From Fodinibius saliphilus (GTDB lineage Bacteria; Bacteroidota; Rhodothermia; Balneolales; Balneolaceae), in contig NZ_VAWF01000001.1 in the NCBI RefSeq assembly GCF_005869845.1, positions 1,116,001-1,180,000 of the forward strand: a stretch of DNA of 64,000 bases, given 5' to 3'. The notes under the pieces are model-generated. The model made no database searches, was not told where the DNA came from, and saw nothing but the letters and a program-made list of their open reading frames with translations. The position numbers were made by a program, and so were the translations under genes. Below are positions 37,822-46,427 of the stretch, piece after piece (within the stretch, counting starts at the first letter, position 1; every line of letters begins with the position of its first letter).

Positions 37822-38508
37822 TTAAAATCCAAAAGTAAACACCTGTTTACTATATGCTTTTACGGCTTTGCCATTGTTCCTGGCTGGGTGAAACTTCCAC
37901 TGCTGAGCCGCTTTGAGCGCGGCTTCTGGAACTCCATAACCGATGGTATCCAGTATCCGAGGCTCACTACTGCCCTCCGGATATACTTTGACGACCATGA
38001 TATTGGCATCTTCGACACGCCCTTTTTTATCTACCAGCAACCTAACGGTAACCTCAGCTTTAATACCCGCTTTTTGAGCTGCATCGGGCGTTACTGCCTC
38101 CACAATACGTATTACACTGGGCGGTTGGGCGGGACTGCTGGCTACTTGGTCAGAATTACCGGCTCCTTCTAGCTTGGAAAGAGACAAGGAGTCTGTAAAA
38201 TCAGAGGGGTTAATATCCTCAAATATCACGATCTCTTCCTCTATTATTTCATCTTTGGGCACGGGTACCGGGGCTTGGGGTTTGGGAGGTGGAGGCGGAG
38301 TACTTGCTTGTTTCGTAATTATAGCCTCCTCCATGACAATGACATCATCATCAAAAGACCTATTCTTATTTGATTTCGAACCGGTTTCCGGGGCCGGCCA
38401 AAAGGTGAAAAATGCCAAAGCAATAAGCTCAGCAGCAATAATGCAGGACATTATCCGTAATCGATAGGGAAAACGATGGGATTGATTATATTTAGTAAGA
38501 CCTGTCAA
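37822..38508 (-). CDS. tonB: Energy transducer TonB
   Basis: Inner-membrane protein that passes ExbBD energy to outer-membrane TonB-dependent receptors. The 228 residues have a cytoplasmic start, one transmembrane helix (about 20-40, IMSCIIAAELIALAFFTFW), a periplasmic Pro-rich spacer (STPPPPPKPQAPVPVPKDE) and a C-terminal TonB domain (about 140-228) with VTVRLLVDKKGRVEDANIMV and YGVPEAALKAAQQWKFHPA ending in YSKQVFTFGF. No exbB/exbD is beside it. plsC lies 31 bases upstream on the same strand. Confidence 0.92.
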   Translation of the reverse strand: MTGLTKYNQSHRFPYRLRIMSCIIAAELIALAFFTFWPAPETGSKSNKNRSFDDDVIVMEEAIITKQASTPPPPPKPQAPVPVPKDEIIEEEIVIFEDINPSDFTDSLSLSKLEGAGNSDQVASSPAQPPSVIRIVEAVTPDAAQKAGIKAEVTVRLLVDKKGRVEDANIMVVKVYPEGSSEPRILDTIGYGVPEAALKAAQQWKFHPARNNGKAVKAYSKQVFTFGF

Positions 38509-38539
38509 TTACTACTGCTTGAAAATTTAGTAATAAAAG

Positions 38540-39265
38540 TTAATTCTGAAGCTCTTCCAGCTCCTGCTCTATCAACATATGTACTGCTTCTTTTAATTCG
38601 CTTTCAGTATCATAGTCATCAGCCGAAATAGGTTCCAGTACAGATATCATAAACTCTTGCGTTGGAGAGGCCGTCCAGTCTCCCGGGGGCATTGCCTCAT
38701 ATCCCCCTTTCAAAACGAGAGGCAGTATATTAAAATTATACCGTTTCGCCAGTTTAAAAGCGCCATTCTTAAACGGTTTCAATTTGCCATCTTCGGTACG
38801 TGTTCCTTCTGGAAAGATCATACCCGGAACCCCATCTTGTATAGGCTCAACCAAGGTGTCCAGTTTTTTGAACGAACGCATACTCTGCCGATCAATACCG
38901 ATCTGGCCGGTCATATAAATAATCCAACCCAGTATAGGAATCTTAAAAAGATCTTTCTTAGCCACCCATTTCATACTCCAGGGCAGCAGGTATAATAGCG
39001 GTAAATCTAAAAAACTCTGATGATTGCCAACAACAATCGTGGGCTCACTTACCTTTTGGGGATCGGCTCCTTTAATATTGAAAGACCAGCCCGGGTTCAC
39101 CTTCATCATCAACCAGCCAAGTCCACGCAGTAGCTGATTAGGAATTTTATTGTAACGATCAAAGGGGGCCGTTATAATATACAGGGGAAATATGATAAGA
39201 AAGAAAGAAATAATACATACTGCCCAGTAGATCCACCCGAAAAAACTAAAAATGACTCTCTTCAT
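38540..39265 (-). CDS. plsC: 1-acyl-sn-glycerol-3-phosphate acyltransferase
   Basis: Adds the second acyl chain in phosphatidate synthesis at the inner membrane. The 241 residues begin with a hydrophobic helix (about 5-30) and contain the catalytic HX4D motif (VVGNHQSFLDLPLLY), a substrate-binding block GQIGIDRQSM, the FPEGTRTEDGKLKPFKNGAF motif and VLPLVLKGGYEAMP. The murQ gene ends 5 bases before it, so the two are co-transcribed, with tonB possibly at the end. Confidence 0.93.
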   Translation of the reverse strand: MKRVIFSFFGWIYWAVCIISFFLIIFPLYIITAPFDRYNKIPNQLLRGLGWLMMKVNPGWSFNIKGADPQKVSEPTIVVGNHQSFLDLPLLYLLPWSMKWVAKKDLFKIPILGWIIYMTGQIGIDRQSMRSFKKLDTLVEPIQDGVPGMIFPEGTRTEDGKLKPFKNGAFKLAKRYNFNILPLVLKGGYEAMPPGDWTASPTQEFMISVLEPISADDYDTESELKEAVHMLIEQELEELQN

Positions 39266-39270
39266 TCCTG

Positions 39271-40206
39271 CTAGGAGTTAATATTCTGTAATGCTTTACG
39301 AATAAAGCCATTATTCTCCTCCAGCTTTTGTCTCGCGTCCTCCCTGTCTAAACCTCCCAACACCATTACCAGTGCTGTTTTAACATGTCCGTCAGCCGCT
39401 TCCAGGTATTCTTCCGCTTTATCATAATCGATATCGGCGAACATCATTAAAATTCGTTTAGAGCGTTCGTGCAGCTTCTGGTTTGACAGCTGCAGGTCTA
39501 CCATCACATTTTCATAGACCTTACCGCGGCGAATATTGGCCCCTGTCGTAATCATATTCAACACCATCTTTTGGGCAGTAGCACTTTTCATTCGTGTACT
39601 GCCCATAATCACTTCGGGACCTACCGGGATATCAATTAAAACATCCACATCAATGGTGATCTGTTCACCGGGAACAGTTGTCACAAAGATGGTGTGGCAC
39701 CCCATATCATCGGCTTCTTTAAGAGCCCCGTGTACATAAGGCGTACGTCCGCTGGCTGCCAAACCACACACGATATCGTTCACCGAAAGGTTGGCTTCAC
39801 GCAAAGCTTCCCGCCCATTCTCCTCAAAATCTTCAGCATTTTCCTGGGCTTCAAAAACGGCCTCTTTACCCCCGGCGATTAGGCCAATAACCTGGCCGGG
39901 ATCGGATCCAAAAGTAGGCGGACATTCGGCTGCATCAAGAATTCCCAGCCTGCCGCTGGTGCCTGCCCCCGCATAGATAAGGCGTCCTCCGGCATCAAAT
40001 GCTTCTTTCACTAAATCGATAGCCTGTGCTACTTCATTAAGCTTCTTCTCAACCTCTTTTGCTACCTTCTGATCCTCTGTATTTATCAGGCGGGCAATCT
40101 CCAGAGAATCCGCCAAATCGATTTCCAGGGTTGATCGGTTACGCTGCTCAGTATCTAGTTTTTTAAGCTGGGTAAAAAGCTGTTGCTCTTTTTCTTCCAC
40201 GTACAA
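39271..40206 (-). CDS. murQ: N-acetylmuramic acid 6-phosphate etherase
   Basis: Cleaves the lactyl ether of MurNAc-6-phosphate to give GlcNAc-6-phosphate, in peptidoglycan recycling. The 311 residues form a SIS fold with the signature GRLIYAGAGTSGRLGILDAA followed by ECPPTFGSDP, then GLAASGRTPYVHGAL and MGSTRMKSATAQKMVLNMIT. The catalytic Glu in DAAECP is present. It lies upstream of plsC with 5 bases between. No anmK or PTS gene is near, so the source of substrate is unclear. Confidence 0.96.
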   Translation of the reverse strand: MYVEEKEQQLFTQLKKLDTEQRNRSTLEIDLADSLEIARLINTEDQKVAKEVEKKLNEVAQAIDLVKEAFDAGGRLIYAGAGTSGRLGILDAAECPPTFGSDPGQVIGLIAGGKEAVFEAQENAEDFEENGREALREANLSVNDIVCGLAASGRTPYVHGALKEADDMGCHTIFVTTVPGEQITIDVDVLIDIPVGPEVIMGSTRMKSATAQKMVLNMITTGANIRRGKVYENVMVDLQLSNQKLHERSKRILMMFADIDYDKAEEYLEAADGHVKTALVMVLGGLDREDARQKLEENNGFIRKALQNINS

Positions 40207-40256
40207 AAAGGTTGTCCTATTTTTCTAGTGAGATGATAATGTAAAAAAATACGGCG

Positions 40257-40610
40257 TTAATTCTTACCAATCTTTCCCAGGTGCGTATCTTGAAAAGAGC
40301 TGATATATTTAAGTCCGTATCCAAATATGCGATCTACCGAAGCATGGCCAAATATAATGATGCCGATAAGCTCAAAAACTGGAATTTTGAAAAAAAGACC
40401 GGCCGCAAAAAATAGAATAGCAAGTCCTTTATGGTGAAAAAGATTATAACAGAAAGCTCCATATCTGTCATTTAAAACATAGCCAACCATCCCTATAACG
40501 GGTAGGAGTATCAAAACCGGAAACAGCCACCAAACTATTTCAGTTTCTGCAAATAGGAAAACTGAAAGCAGGAACATACCCAGCTCTTCCAGCTTTAAAA
40601 GGTTTTTCAT
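40257..40610 (-). CDS. DUF4260 family membrane protein
   Basis: A 117-residue protein with about four hydrophobic segments, matching the small DUF4260 family of integral membrane proteins (LLKLEELGMFLLSVFLF at the start, NDRYGAFCYNLFHHKGLAIL in the middle, GHASVDRIFGYGLKY near the end). Family function is unknown. It lies 12 bases after accC and 50 bases before murQ on the same strand. Confidence 0.85.
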   Translation of the reverse strand: MKNLLKLEELGMFLLSVFLFAETEIVWWLFPVLILLPVIGMVGYVLNDRYGAFCYNLFHHKGLAILFFAAGLFFKIPVFELIGIIIFGHASVDRIFGYGLKYISSFQDTHLGKIGKN

Positions 40611-40622
40611 ATATGGGGTTAT

Positions 40623-42128
40623 TTATGATGAGCGTCGATCCCACCACGGCGAAACAGCTCCACTGGCAAAATATTGATTGTTTTTTTGTGTCTTCTTCTC
40701 TCCTTTACCTTCCTTCTTAAGCAGTGCTGCGGCTAAAGCTTTTACCTTATCGTCATCAGTAATAGTACCGTCTAACTTCTCTTCGCTGAAGTGATCAGGT
40801 ACAAAATGTGTGTCGTACTCACCTGAAGTAAAAGATTCGTGATTCAATACGAATTTACAGAATGGAATGGTCGTACGGCAACCCGCAATTTCATACTCAT
40901 CCAATGCTCGCAGCATTCTCTTAATAGCGTGCTCACGATCGTTTCCATAAGTACAAAGTTTAGAGATCATCGGATCATAATTGATGGTCACCGCCTGCCC
41001 TTCTTCAACTCCGGAATCAACACGTACTCCATTCCCCGAGGGAATGCGGTGTTTTTTCAAGGTACCAGTACTGGGTAAAAAGTTATCCCGCGGATCTTCG
41101 GCATAAATACGGCATTCTAAAGCATGTCCGTCCATGGTAATTTCGTCTTGCGTCATTGGCAACTTTTTGCCTTCCGCTACAATGATTTGCAAGGCAACCA
41201 GATCCAAGCCTGTAATCAGTTCGGTAACAGGATGTTCTACCTGCAGACGGGTATTCATCTCCAGGAAATAAAAATTACGATCGGCATCAACCAGGAACTC
41301 AATCGTTCCTGCTCCTACATAATCCACTGCTTCTGCTGCAGCTATCGCCGCATCGGCCATTTCGGAACGCAGTTCCTCCGTTAAAATTGAACAAGGGGCT
41401 TCTTCGATTACTTTCTGGTGGCGCCGCTGGATGGAACATTCCCGGTCAAAGACATGCAGTACATTACCATGCTCATCAGCAATAATTTGAAACTCAACGT
41501 GACGTGGCTCTACTAAATATTTTTCGATATAAACGCGATCATCCCCAAAAGCATTACGAGCTTCCGACTTAGCCGCTTTAATGCCCGATTTAAATTCGTC
41601 CGGAGAATCAACAATGCGCATCCCTTTACCACCACCGCCGGCTGCAGCTTTCACAAGCACCGGGTAACCGATATCATTGGCAATGTTCTCAGCCTCTTCA
41701 ATATCTTCGAGCTCTTTTTTGGTCCCCGGTGGAAAGGGCACATTCGCCTTACTCATAATTTCACGGGCAGCCGTTTTATCTCCCATCGATTTAATGGCGT
41801 AAGCATCGGGACCGATAAAGATAATCCCCTCCTTTTTACACCGCTCCGAAAACTCCGCGTTCTCACTCAAAAAACCGTAACCCGGGTGGATAGCATCAGC
41901 CCCTGTATCTTTGGCTGCCTGTATAATTTTGTCGATCACCAGATAACTTTCAGAAGAAGCGGCCGGACCAATATGTACCGATTCATCGGCCTGTAACACG
42001 TGCGGAGCCTCAGCATCGGGCGTAGAATAAACCGCAACGGTCTCTTTACCAAGTTCCTTACAACTACGGATAACACGTAACGCAATTTCGCCTCTGTTGG
42101 CGACTAAAATTTTTGAAATATTGGGCAT
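40623..42128 (-). CDS. accC: Biotin carboxylase
   Basis: Carboxylates biotin on a carrier protein with ATP and bicarbonate, for acetyl- or another acyl-CoA carboxylase. From the chosen ATG (MPNISKILVANRGEIALRVI) it has 501 residues; the longer frame up to 42179 would overlap the end of the upstream gene. It shows the ATP-grasp Gly loop KAAAGGGGKGMRIV, HVFDRECSIQRRHQKVIEEA, FLEMNTRLQVEHPVTE and the C-terminal biotin carboxylase domain. The final 50 residues (rich in Lys, ending AVSPWWDRRSS) extend past the usual AccC end. No biotin carrier gene is adjacent. Confidence 0.94.
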   Translation of the reverse strand: MPNISKILVANRGEIALRVIRSCKELGKETVAVYSTPDAEAPHVLQADESVHIGPAASSESYLVIDKIIQAAKDTGADAIHPGYGFLSENAEFSERCKKEGIIFIGPDAYAIKSMGDKTAAREIMSKANVPFPPGTKKELEDIEEAENIANDIGYPVLVKAAAGGGGKGMRIVDSPDEFKSGIKAAKSEARNAFGDDRVYIEKYLVEPRHVEFQIIADEHGNVLHVFDRECSIQRRHQKVIEEAPCSILTEELRSEMADAAIAAAEAVDYVGAGTIEFLVDADRNFYFLEMNTRLQVEHPVTELITGLDLVALQIIVAEGKKLPMTQDEITMDGHALECRIYAEDPRDNFLPSTGTLKKHRIPSGNGVRVDSGVEEGQAVTINYDPMISKLCTYGNDREHAIKRMLRALDEYEIAGCRTTIPFCKFVLNHESFTSGEYDTHFVPDHFSEEKLDGTITDDDKVKALAAALLKKEGKGEKKTQKNNQYFASGAVSPWWDRRSS

Positions 42129-42136
42129 AATAGTTC

Positions 42137-42847
42137 TTAAATAACGTGAGTTTTTAACATTTGTGGCCACAGTTCCCATTCGTCACCAGTCTCACCCCAG
42201 ATATCGAGATCATGTTCTATAAATTTCATACGCATCACATTACTCATGCGCAGCGTGTCTTCTTTACGCTCATCAGCCTCATAACTAACAAGTCGGAAAT
42301 CAATATCCCGAACACGCTCAAGAAGCGACTGCTTGTTCATATTAGGCACAAAATCCATTGGGTTATTGTAGTACACATCATCATCATAAAAACCGTCCAT
42401 AAATGGTTTTATATCGTAGATACCACTCATGCCAATAGCTTTGCCAAATGCCTGGGGATGTTTAAGAGCAGTGGTAAGTGCATGGCAGCCTCCCAGATCA
42501 ATACCTGCAATAATAATAAAATCGATATTATTTTCTTCCAGGATATAGGGCACAACTTCTTCGACGATATACGCCTCATATTGCTGCTGACGAATGATAC
42601 GTTGCGAGGGCATTGCATCGTCATTCAAAAACCCTTCTTTATCGATTGATGAAAGGCAAAAAAGCTGATTAAACTCATTATCAAGCTGATAAGAGATGGC
42701 ATCAACCATCCCAAATTCTTCCCACTGATGGCAGGAAGCCCCTCTTGTCGGAAGCCCGATAATTGGAGTTCCTGACTTGCCATACACTGTCAGCTCCATA
42801 TCTTTTCCAAGACTTGGGCTCCTCCAGTTTTCCGTTTTCTTCTCCAT
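42137..42847 (-). CDS. Esterase-family protein lacking catalytic residues
   Basis: A 236-residue alpha/beta-hydrolase-fold protein of the putative esterase (esterase D-like) group. The whole fold is recognisable: start WRSPSLGKDMELTVYGKSGT, QQYEAYIVEEVVPYILEENN, KHPQAFGKAIGMSGIYDIKP and FMDGFYDDDVYYNNPMDF. At the nucleophile elbow, where relatives have GCSFGGYHA, it has GIDLGGCHA, with Asp in place of Ser; where relatives have the catalytic His (GHDWPWW) it has GDEWELWP. It is therefore probably a pseudoenzyme rather than a broken gene, as the frame is intact. It ends 8 bases before accC. Confidence 0.85.
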   Translation of the reverse strand: MEKKTENWRSPSLGKDMELTVYGKSGTPIIGLPTRGASCHQWEEFGMVDAISYQLDNEFNQLFCLSSIDKEGFLNDDAMPSQRIIRQQQYEAYIVEEVVPYILEENNIDFIIIAGIDLGGCHALTTALKHPQAFGKAIGMSGIYDIKPFMDGFYDDDVYYNNPMDFVPNMNKQSLLERVRDIDFRLVSYEADERKEDTLRMSNVMRMKFIEHDLDIWGETGDEWELWPQMLKTHVI

Positions 42848-42943
42848 TCTGCACCTGTTATTGGATTGATACTGTCAATAAATTTGAATGGAATATAACA
42901 GTTCAGAACGTATTGTGTAAACGGGGAATTGGATACTGTAATC

Positions 42944-43924
42944 TCAGGATTTTCCAACCTTCATTTGGTAGTACGCCCGAGGTAAAATGGACAGTTTTTC
43001 GGTTGTATTTAGATAGGCGCGAGTATCAAAAACGTTATAATCGTTTTTTTCTATCTTATTAAGGATACGACTATAATTTTGCCGTGCCAGATATACCGGC
43101 AATTGGCTGTCGCTAGAGAGCAGGGCTATTCCCTTATCTGATCGATTATAGTATCTTCGGGTACGTTCAATTTGAAACTGAAGCAGATTTTTAACATGCT
43201 CATTTAACCTATGGCAAAACAGATCGTCTTCGGTGACGCCAAAGTGCTGCAGATCTTCTTGAGGCAGGTAAATACGATTACGCTCAAGATCTTCTCCCAC
43301 ATCCCGTAAAATATTGGTAAGCTGCATTGCAATACCCAGATCTATGGCATAACTACGTGCTTCTTCATTTTCATATCCAAAAACCTGACTTGTCATCAAA
43401 CCAACAATAGAAGCTACTTTGAAGGAGTAATTGTAAAGCTCATTGAATGTTTCGTAGCGATTTTTAAAAAGATCCATACACACCCCTTCCATCAGCTCAA
43501 AAGGCATTTCTATAGGGATATGATGGCGTTTTAAAACATCCGAAAAGGCAATTAAAATGGCGTTATCTTGCGTGCGTCCTTCATACGTATCTTCAAGCTT
43601 CTGTTTCCACCTATTTAGCCTTCCGCGGATATCTTCTTTCGTCAACTTCTTCTGTTCCAACAAATCTTCAGCTTCATCAACCAAATCGTCGATGTACCTA
43701 CACAAACTATAGATAGCAAAAATACCCCGTTGCTTGTGGTTTGGAAGAAAACGGGTAGCCATATAAAAGGTTTTAGCATGATGCCGAGTAATAGCCCTGC
43801 ACTCCGAATAAGCATTTTTCAATCGCTCATCATCGATCTCTTCTATTACCGAACGGTGAAAAGAAGTCCGCTGATAAAGGGGCTTGATGAGTACATATGG
43901 AATACGGAATAGATCAGTCATCAA
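42944..43924 (-). CDS. crtB: Phytoene/squalene synthase family protein
   Basis: Head-to-head prenyl condensing enzyme of 326 residues. Both Asp-rich motifs are present: DDLVDEAED (near residue 79) and DVGEDLERNRIYLPQEDL (near 212), together with RHHAKTFYMATRFLPNHKQR and YDREEA-like SYAIDLGIAMQLTNILRD. Length fits bacterial phytoene synthase. Squalene synthase is a possible alternative, since the family cannot be split by these motifs alone and no crtI or hpn gene is adjacent. It is divergent from purC, with 186 bases between them. Confidence 0.85.
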   Translation of the reverse strand: MMTDLFRIPYVLIKPLYQRTSFHRSVIEEIDDERLKNAYSECRAITRHHAKTFYMATRFLPNHKQRGIFAIYSLCRYIDDLVDEAEDLLEQKKLTKEDIRGRLNRWKQKLEDTYEGRTQDNAILIAFSDVLKRHHIPIEMPFELMEGVCMDLFKNRYETFNELYNYSFKVASIVGLMTSQVFGYENEEARSYAIDLGIAMQLTNILRDVGEDLERNRIYLPQEDLQHFGVTEDDLFCHRLNEHVKNLLQFQIERTRRYYNRSDKGIALLSSDSQLPVYLARQNYSRILNKIEKNDYNVFDTRAYLNTTEKLSILPRAYYQMKVGKS

Positions 43925-44110
43925 TTATTGATTTCATTATTTCTTGCTGTAGTTTACCAAATGCTGATTAGCAACAAAATAGTTCCCCATATTTGAAAAG
44001 AGTTTTTATTTTTTTTGAATAGCTAAAATCAATTGACATTCAGATTTCACTTCTTCTAAACTTTTTCTGATTTTCCATCGACTTCTATCATTCAACTAAT
44101 CTACACTGTT

Positions 44111-45076
44111 GTGCATACTGATATCGATTCTAAAGCTCTTAATAACTGTATTACAAGAACCGACATTCCCGGTCATGCCGAACCCTATCGCGGTAAAGTA
44201 CGTGATGTTTATTCTCTTGGGGATAATAAGCTGGGGATAGTAGCCAGTGATCGTATTTCTGCCTTCGATCATATCATGAAGCAAGCTATACCTTATAAGG
44301 GACAGATTTTAAACTCCCTTGCAGCTTTTGCTTTCGATAAGGTTGATGATATCGTTGCTACCCATATTATTGATGTGCCCCACCCAAATGTTACTATAGC
44401 AAAAAAGTGTGAACCTATTCCTATAGAAGTAGTGATACGCGCTTGCCTCACCGGCCATGCTGCTCGCGTGTATAAATCTGGTAAACGAACCCTTTGTGGC
44501 GTAGAACTGCCTAATGGAATGATAGAAAATCAAAAGTTCGAGGAACCTATCCTTACTCCAGCCACAAAGGCTGAAGAGGGACATGATGAAGATATATCAG
44601 AAAAAGAGATTCTCAATCAAGGTATTGTCGATGAAGGTATCTGGTCAGAAGTACGAGAAAAAGCCTTTAAAGTTTTTGAACGCGGCCAACAGATTGCAAA
44701 CCAGCAGGGGCTGATACTGGTAGATACCAAATATGAATTTGGGTTGTGTAATGGTGAAGTCACTCTTATTGATGAAGTGCATACCGCCGATTCCTCGCGC
44801 TATTTTTATGCGGATGGGTATGAAGAGCGCCAGGAAAAAGGCGAGCCCCAAAAACAATTATCAAAAGAATTTTTACGAGAGTGGCTCATGGACCACGATT
44901 TCCAAGGTAAAAAAGGACAAACCCTGCCAGACCTACCGGATGAATTTCGCATCAAAGTGTACAATCGGTATACCGAACTATATGAGAAACTCACCGGAAA
45001 TACCTTTGATCCTACGCCCCTGAACATGACTACCTTTAACGGAGAGCTAAAGGAGATCTTCGAATACTATACCTAA
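44111..45076 (+). CDS. purC: SAICAR synthase
   Basis: Purine synthesis step joining CAIR and aspartate. The 321-residue protein has the longer (eukaryote-like) form of PurC. It shows PYRGKVRDVYSLGDNKLGIV, ASDRISAFDHIMKQAIPYKG, IPIEVVIRACLTGHAARVYK, LVDTKYEFGLCNGEVTLIDE and DSSRYFYADGYEERQ. It starts with GTG at 44111, placed by the conserved N-terminus. The gene stands alone, followed by a hairpin-rich gap. Confidence 0.95.
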   Translation: MHTDIDSKALNNCITRTDIPGHAEPYRGKVRDVYSLGDNKLGIVASDRISAFDHIMKQAIPYKGQILNSLAAFAFDKVDDIVATHIIDVPHPNVTIAKKCEPIPIEVVIRACLTGHAARVYKSGKRTLCGVELPNGMIENQKFEEPILTPATKAEEGHDEDISEKEILNQGIVDEGIWSEVREKAFKVFERGQQIANQQGLILVDTKYEFGLCNGEVTLIDEVHTADSSRYFYADGYEERQEKGEPQKQLSKEFLREWLMDHDFQGKKGQTLPDLPDEFRIKVYNRYTELYEKLTGNTFDPTPLNMTTFNGELKEIFEYYT

Positions 45077-45210
45077 TATAAAGACCTTTCAACTTTCTAA
45101 AAACGTGGAAGAGTTCCCATAATCGACCTGTCTACTTCTATAACAGTTGATATCAGGGCGTATAACGCCACCAAGGATCCATAGTTTAGAATATACCCCA
45201 AAACAAAAAC

Positions 45211-45249
45211 CAGCTCAATAACAGCTAAGGTTGGGCTGTTACGGAGCTG
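45211..45249 (+). other. Long two-part hairpin after purC
   Basis: CAGCTC and TAACAGC pair with GCTGTTA and GAGCTG (13 pairs, a 2x2 internal loop AA/CG, 9-base terminal loop), followed by TATTATT. It lies 134 bases after purC and could be a late terminator or part of a small RNA. A second hairpin, GGGTA-CTGCAA-TACCC, lies at 45305-45320. The 45077-45470 gap contains no gene I can support. Confidence 0.45.
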
Positions 45250-45470
45250 TATTATTCACCAATAAATTGTTTGTGAACATGCTGAGGTGGAAATAGTTAC
45301 AGAAGGGTACTGCAATACCCTGAGTAAGCCATTTTTACTTACACACCATGCATAACTAAACTTTGCTGTCTTCTGTAAAACACGTAAGTGTGAGCTCCAA
45401 CCAATTTTCCATAACTAAAGCAATATTAAAAAACGTGTCATTTATTATATAATATTTCGGAATAATTGGG

Positions 45471-45686
45471 TTAAGCTGTAGATGGTTCGGCTAGATCAAT
45501 ATGTTTTGCCAGACGAGCTAATGCCTTTTTGCCCTTCATCGCTTTACGGGCAAAGGCTTTTTCTTTCTTATTCTCTGCCAAATAGGCTTCAAAAGATTTC
45601 TTCTCCGGAGAGGTTAATTTATTATCCAGGTAATCAGTTAAGAAATCTGTTAACATCTCGTCTTGGTCAAATGCTGTTGGTTCCAT
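45471..45686 (-). CDS. Short protein paired with ECF sigma factor, possible anti-sigma
   Basis: A 71-residue protein from the chosen inner ATG (MEPTAFDQDEMLTDFLTDYL); a longer ATG at 45713 is possible. It resembles the N-terminal part of anti-sigma factors (DNKLTSPEKKSFEAYLAENK), with acidic helix then Lys-rich helix. There is no transmembrane helix and no zinc motif. It lies 62 bases after the sigma factor gene on the same strand, the usual place for an anti-sigma gene. The role is inferred from position and this similarity. Confidence 0.6.
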   Translation of the reverse strand: MEPTAFDQDEMLTDFLTDYLDNKLTSPEKKSFEAYLAENKKEKAFARKAMKGKKALARLAKHIDLAEPSTA

Positions 45687-45748
45687 AGTAAGGGGTAATA
45701 GATTAGTGTGCAAGTTCAGGACCTTATCTATTACCTCTTACTGGCTTA

Positions 45749-46372
45749 TTATGAAATTGTTTCCAATTGAACGTAATTTTCTAATAATTCTTGTAATTGT
45801 GCCCTTCCACGATTAATGCGGGACTTCACAGTACCCATGGGAAGGTCCGTAATTTCTGAAATCTCTTCATAGGAAAGCTGCTGAATATCACGCAATACAA
45901 CAACCTCGCGAAAATTCTTGCTAAGCTCCATAAGCGCATCTTCAAGCTCATCCATGCACATTTTCTCGTGCAGAGAATCGTCCGGTAAAATCTTGCTGTC
46001 TTCCAGCTTCATTGGTCGATCTTCAGAATCATCGGGATCTTTGTGGATAGTAACCTTGGTCATACGTTTCTTCTTTTTATAAAGACTTTTAGCAAGATTG
46101 ATAGCAATAGTGTACATCCAGGTCGAAAATTTGGCAATACGTTCGTAAGAATGTCGACTCCGAAAAACCCGGAAAAATGTCTCTTGTACTAAGTCTTCGC
46201 AATCCTGATGATTATGAGTATAGCCATATAAAAAATTATGAAGACGATCTTGATAGCGATTTACCAACAGGTTAAAAGCCTCTTCATATCCTGATTGAAA
46301 CTTTTCCATTAAATCTTCATCAGACATCTTGTGAAGTTCAGCTTTTGAAACAGCTTGCATAAATGACTCCAA
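45749..46372 (-). CDS. ECF-type RNA polymerase sigma factor
   Basis: Alternative sigma factor of the RpoE/ECF group, 207 residues. Region 2 (about 25-95) has NLLVNRYQDRLHNFLYGYT and EDLVQETFFRVFRSRHSYE; region 4 (about 140-200) has FREVVVLRDIQQLSYEEISE and GTVKSRINRGRAQLQELLE, the helix-turn-helix. A Lys-rich linker lies between. It is followed by a short possible anti-sigma gene. A start at the second Met (MQAVSK) is possible. Its regulon cannot be read from here. Confidence 0.92.
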   Translation of the reverse strand: MESFMQAVSKAELHKMSDEDLMEKFQSGYEEAFNLLVNRYQDRLHNFLYGYTHNHQDCEDLVQETFFRVFRSRHSYERIAKFSTWMYTIAINLAKSLYKKKKRMTKVTIHKDPDDSEDRPMKLEDSKILPDDSLHEKMCMDELEDALMELSKNFREVVVLRDIQQLSYEEISEITDLPMGTVKSRINRGRAQLQELLENYVQLETIS

Positions 46373-46427
46373 TACTTGTTACAAATTATCATTGTGGGAG
46401 TCATTACCGTTCCGGGAAGTAATACCT

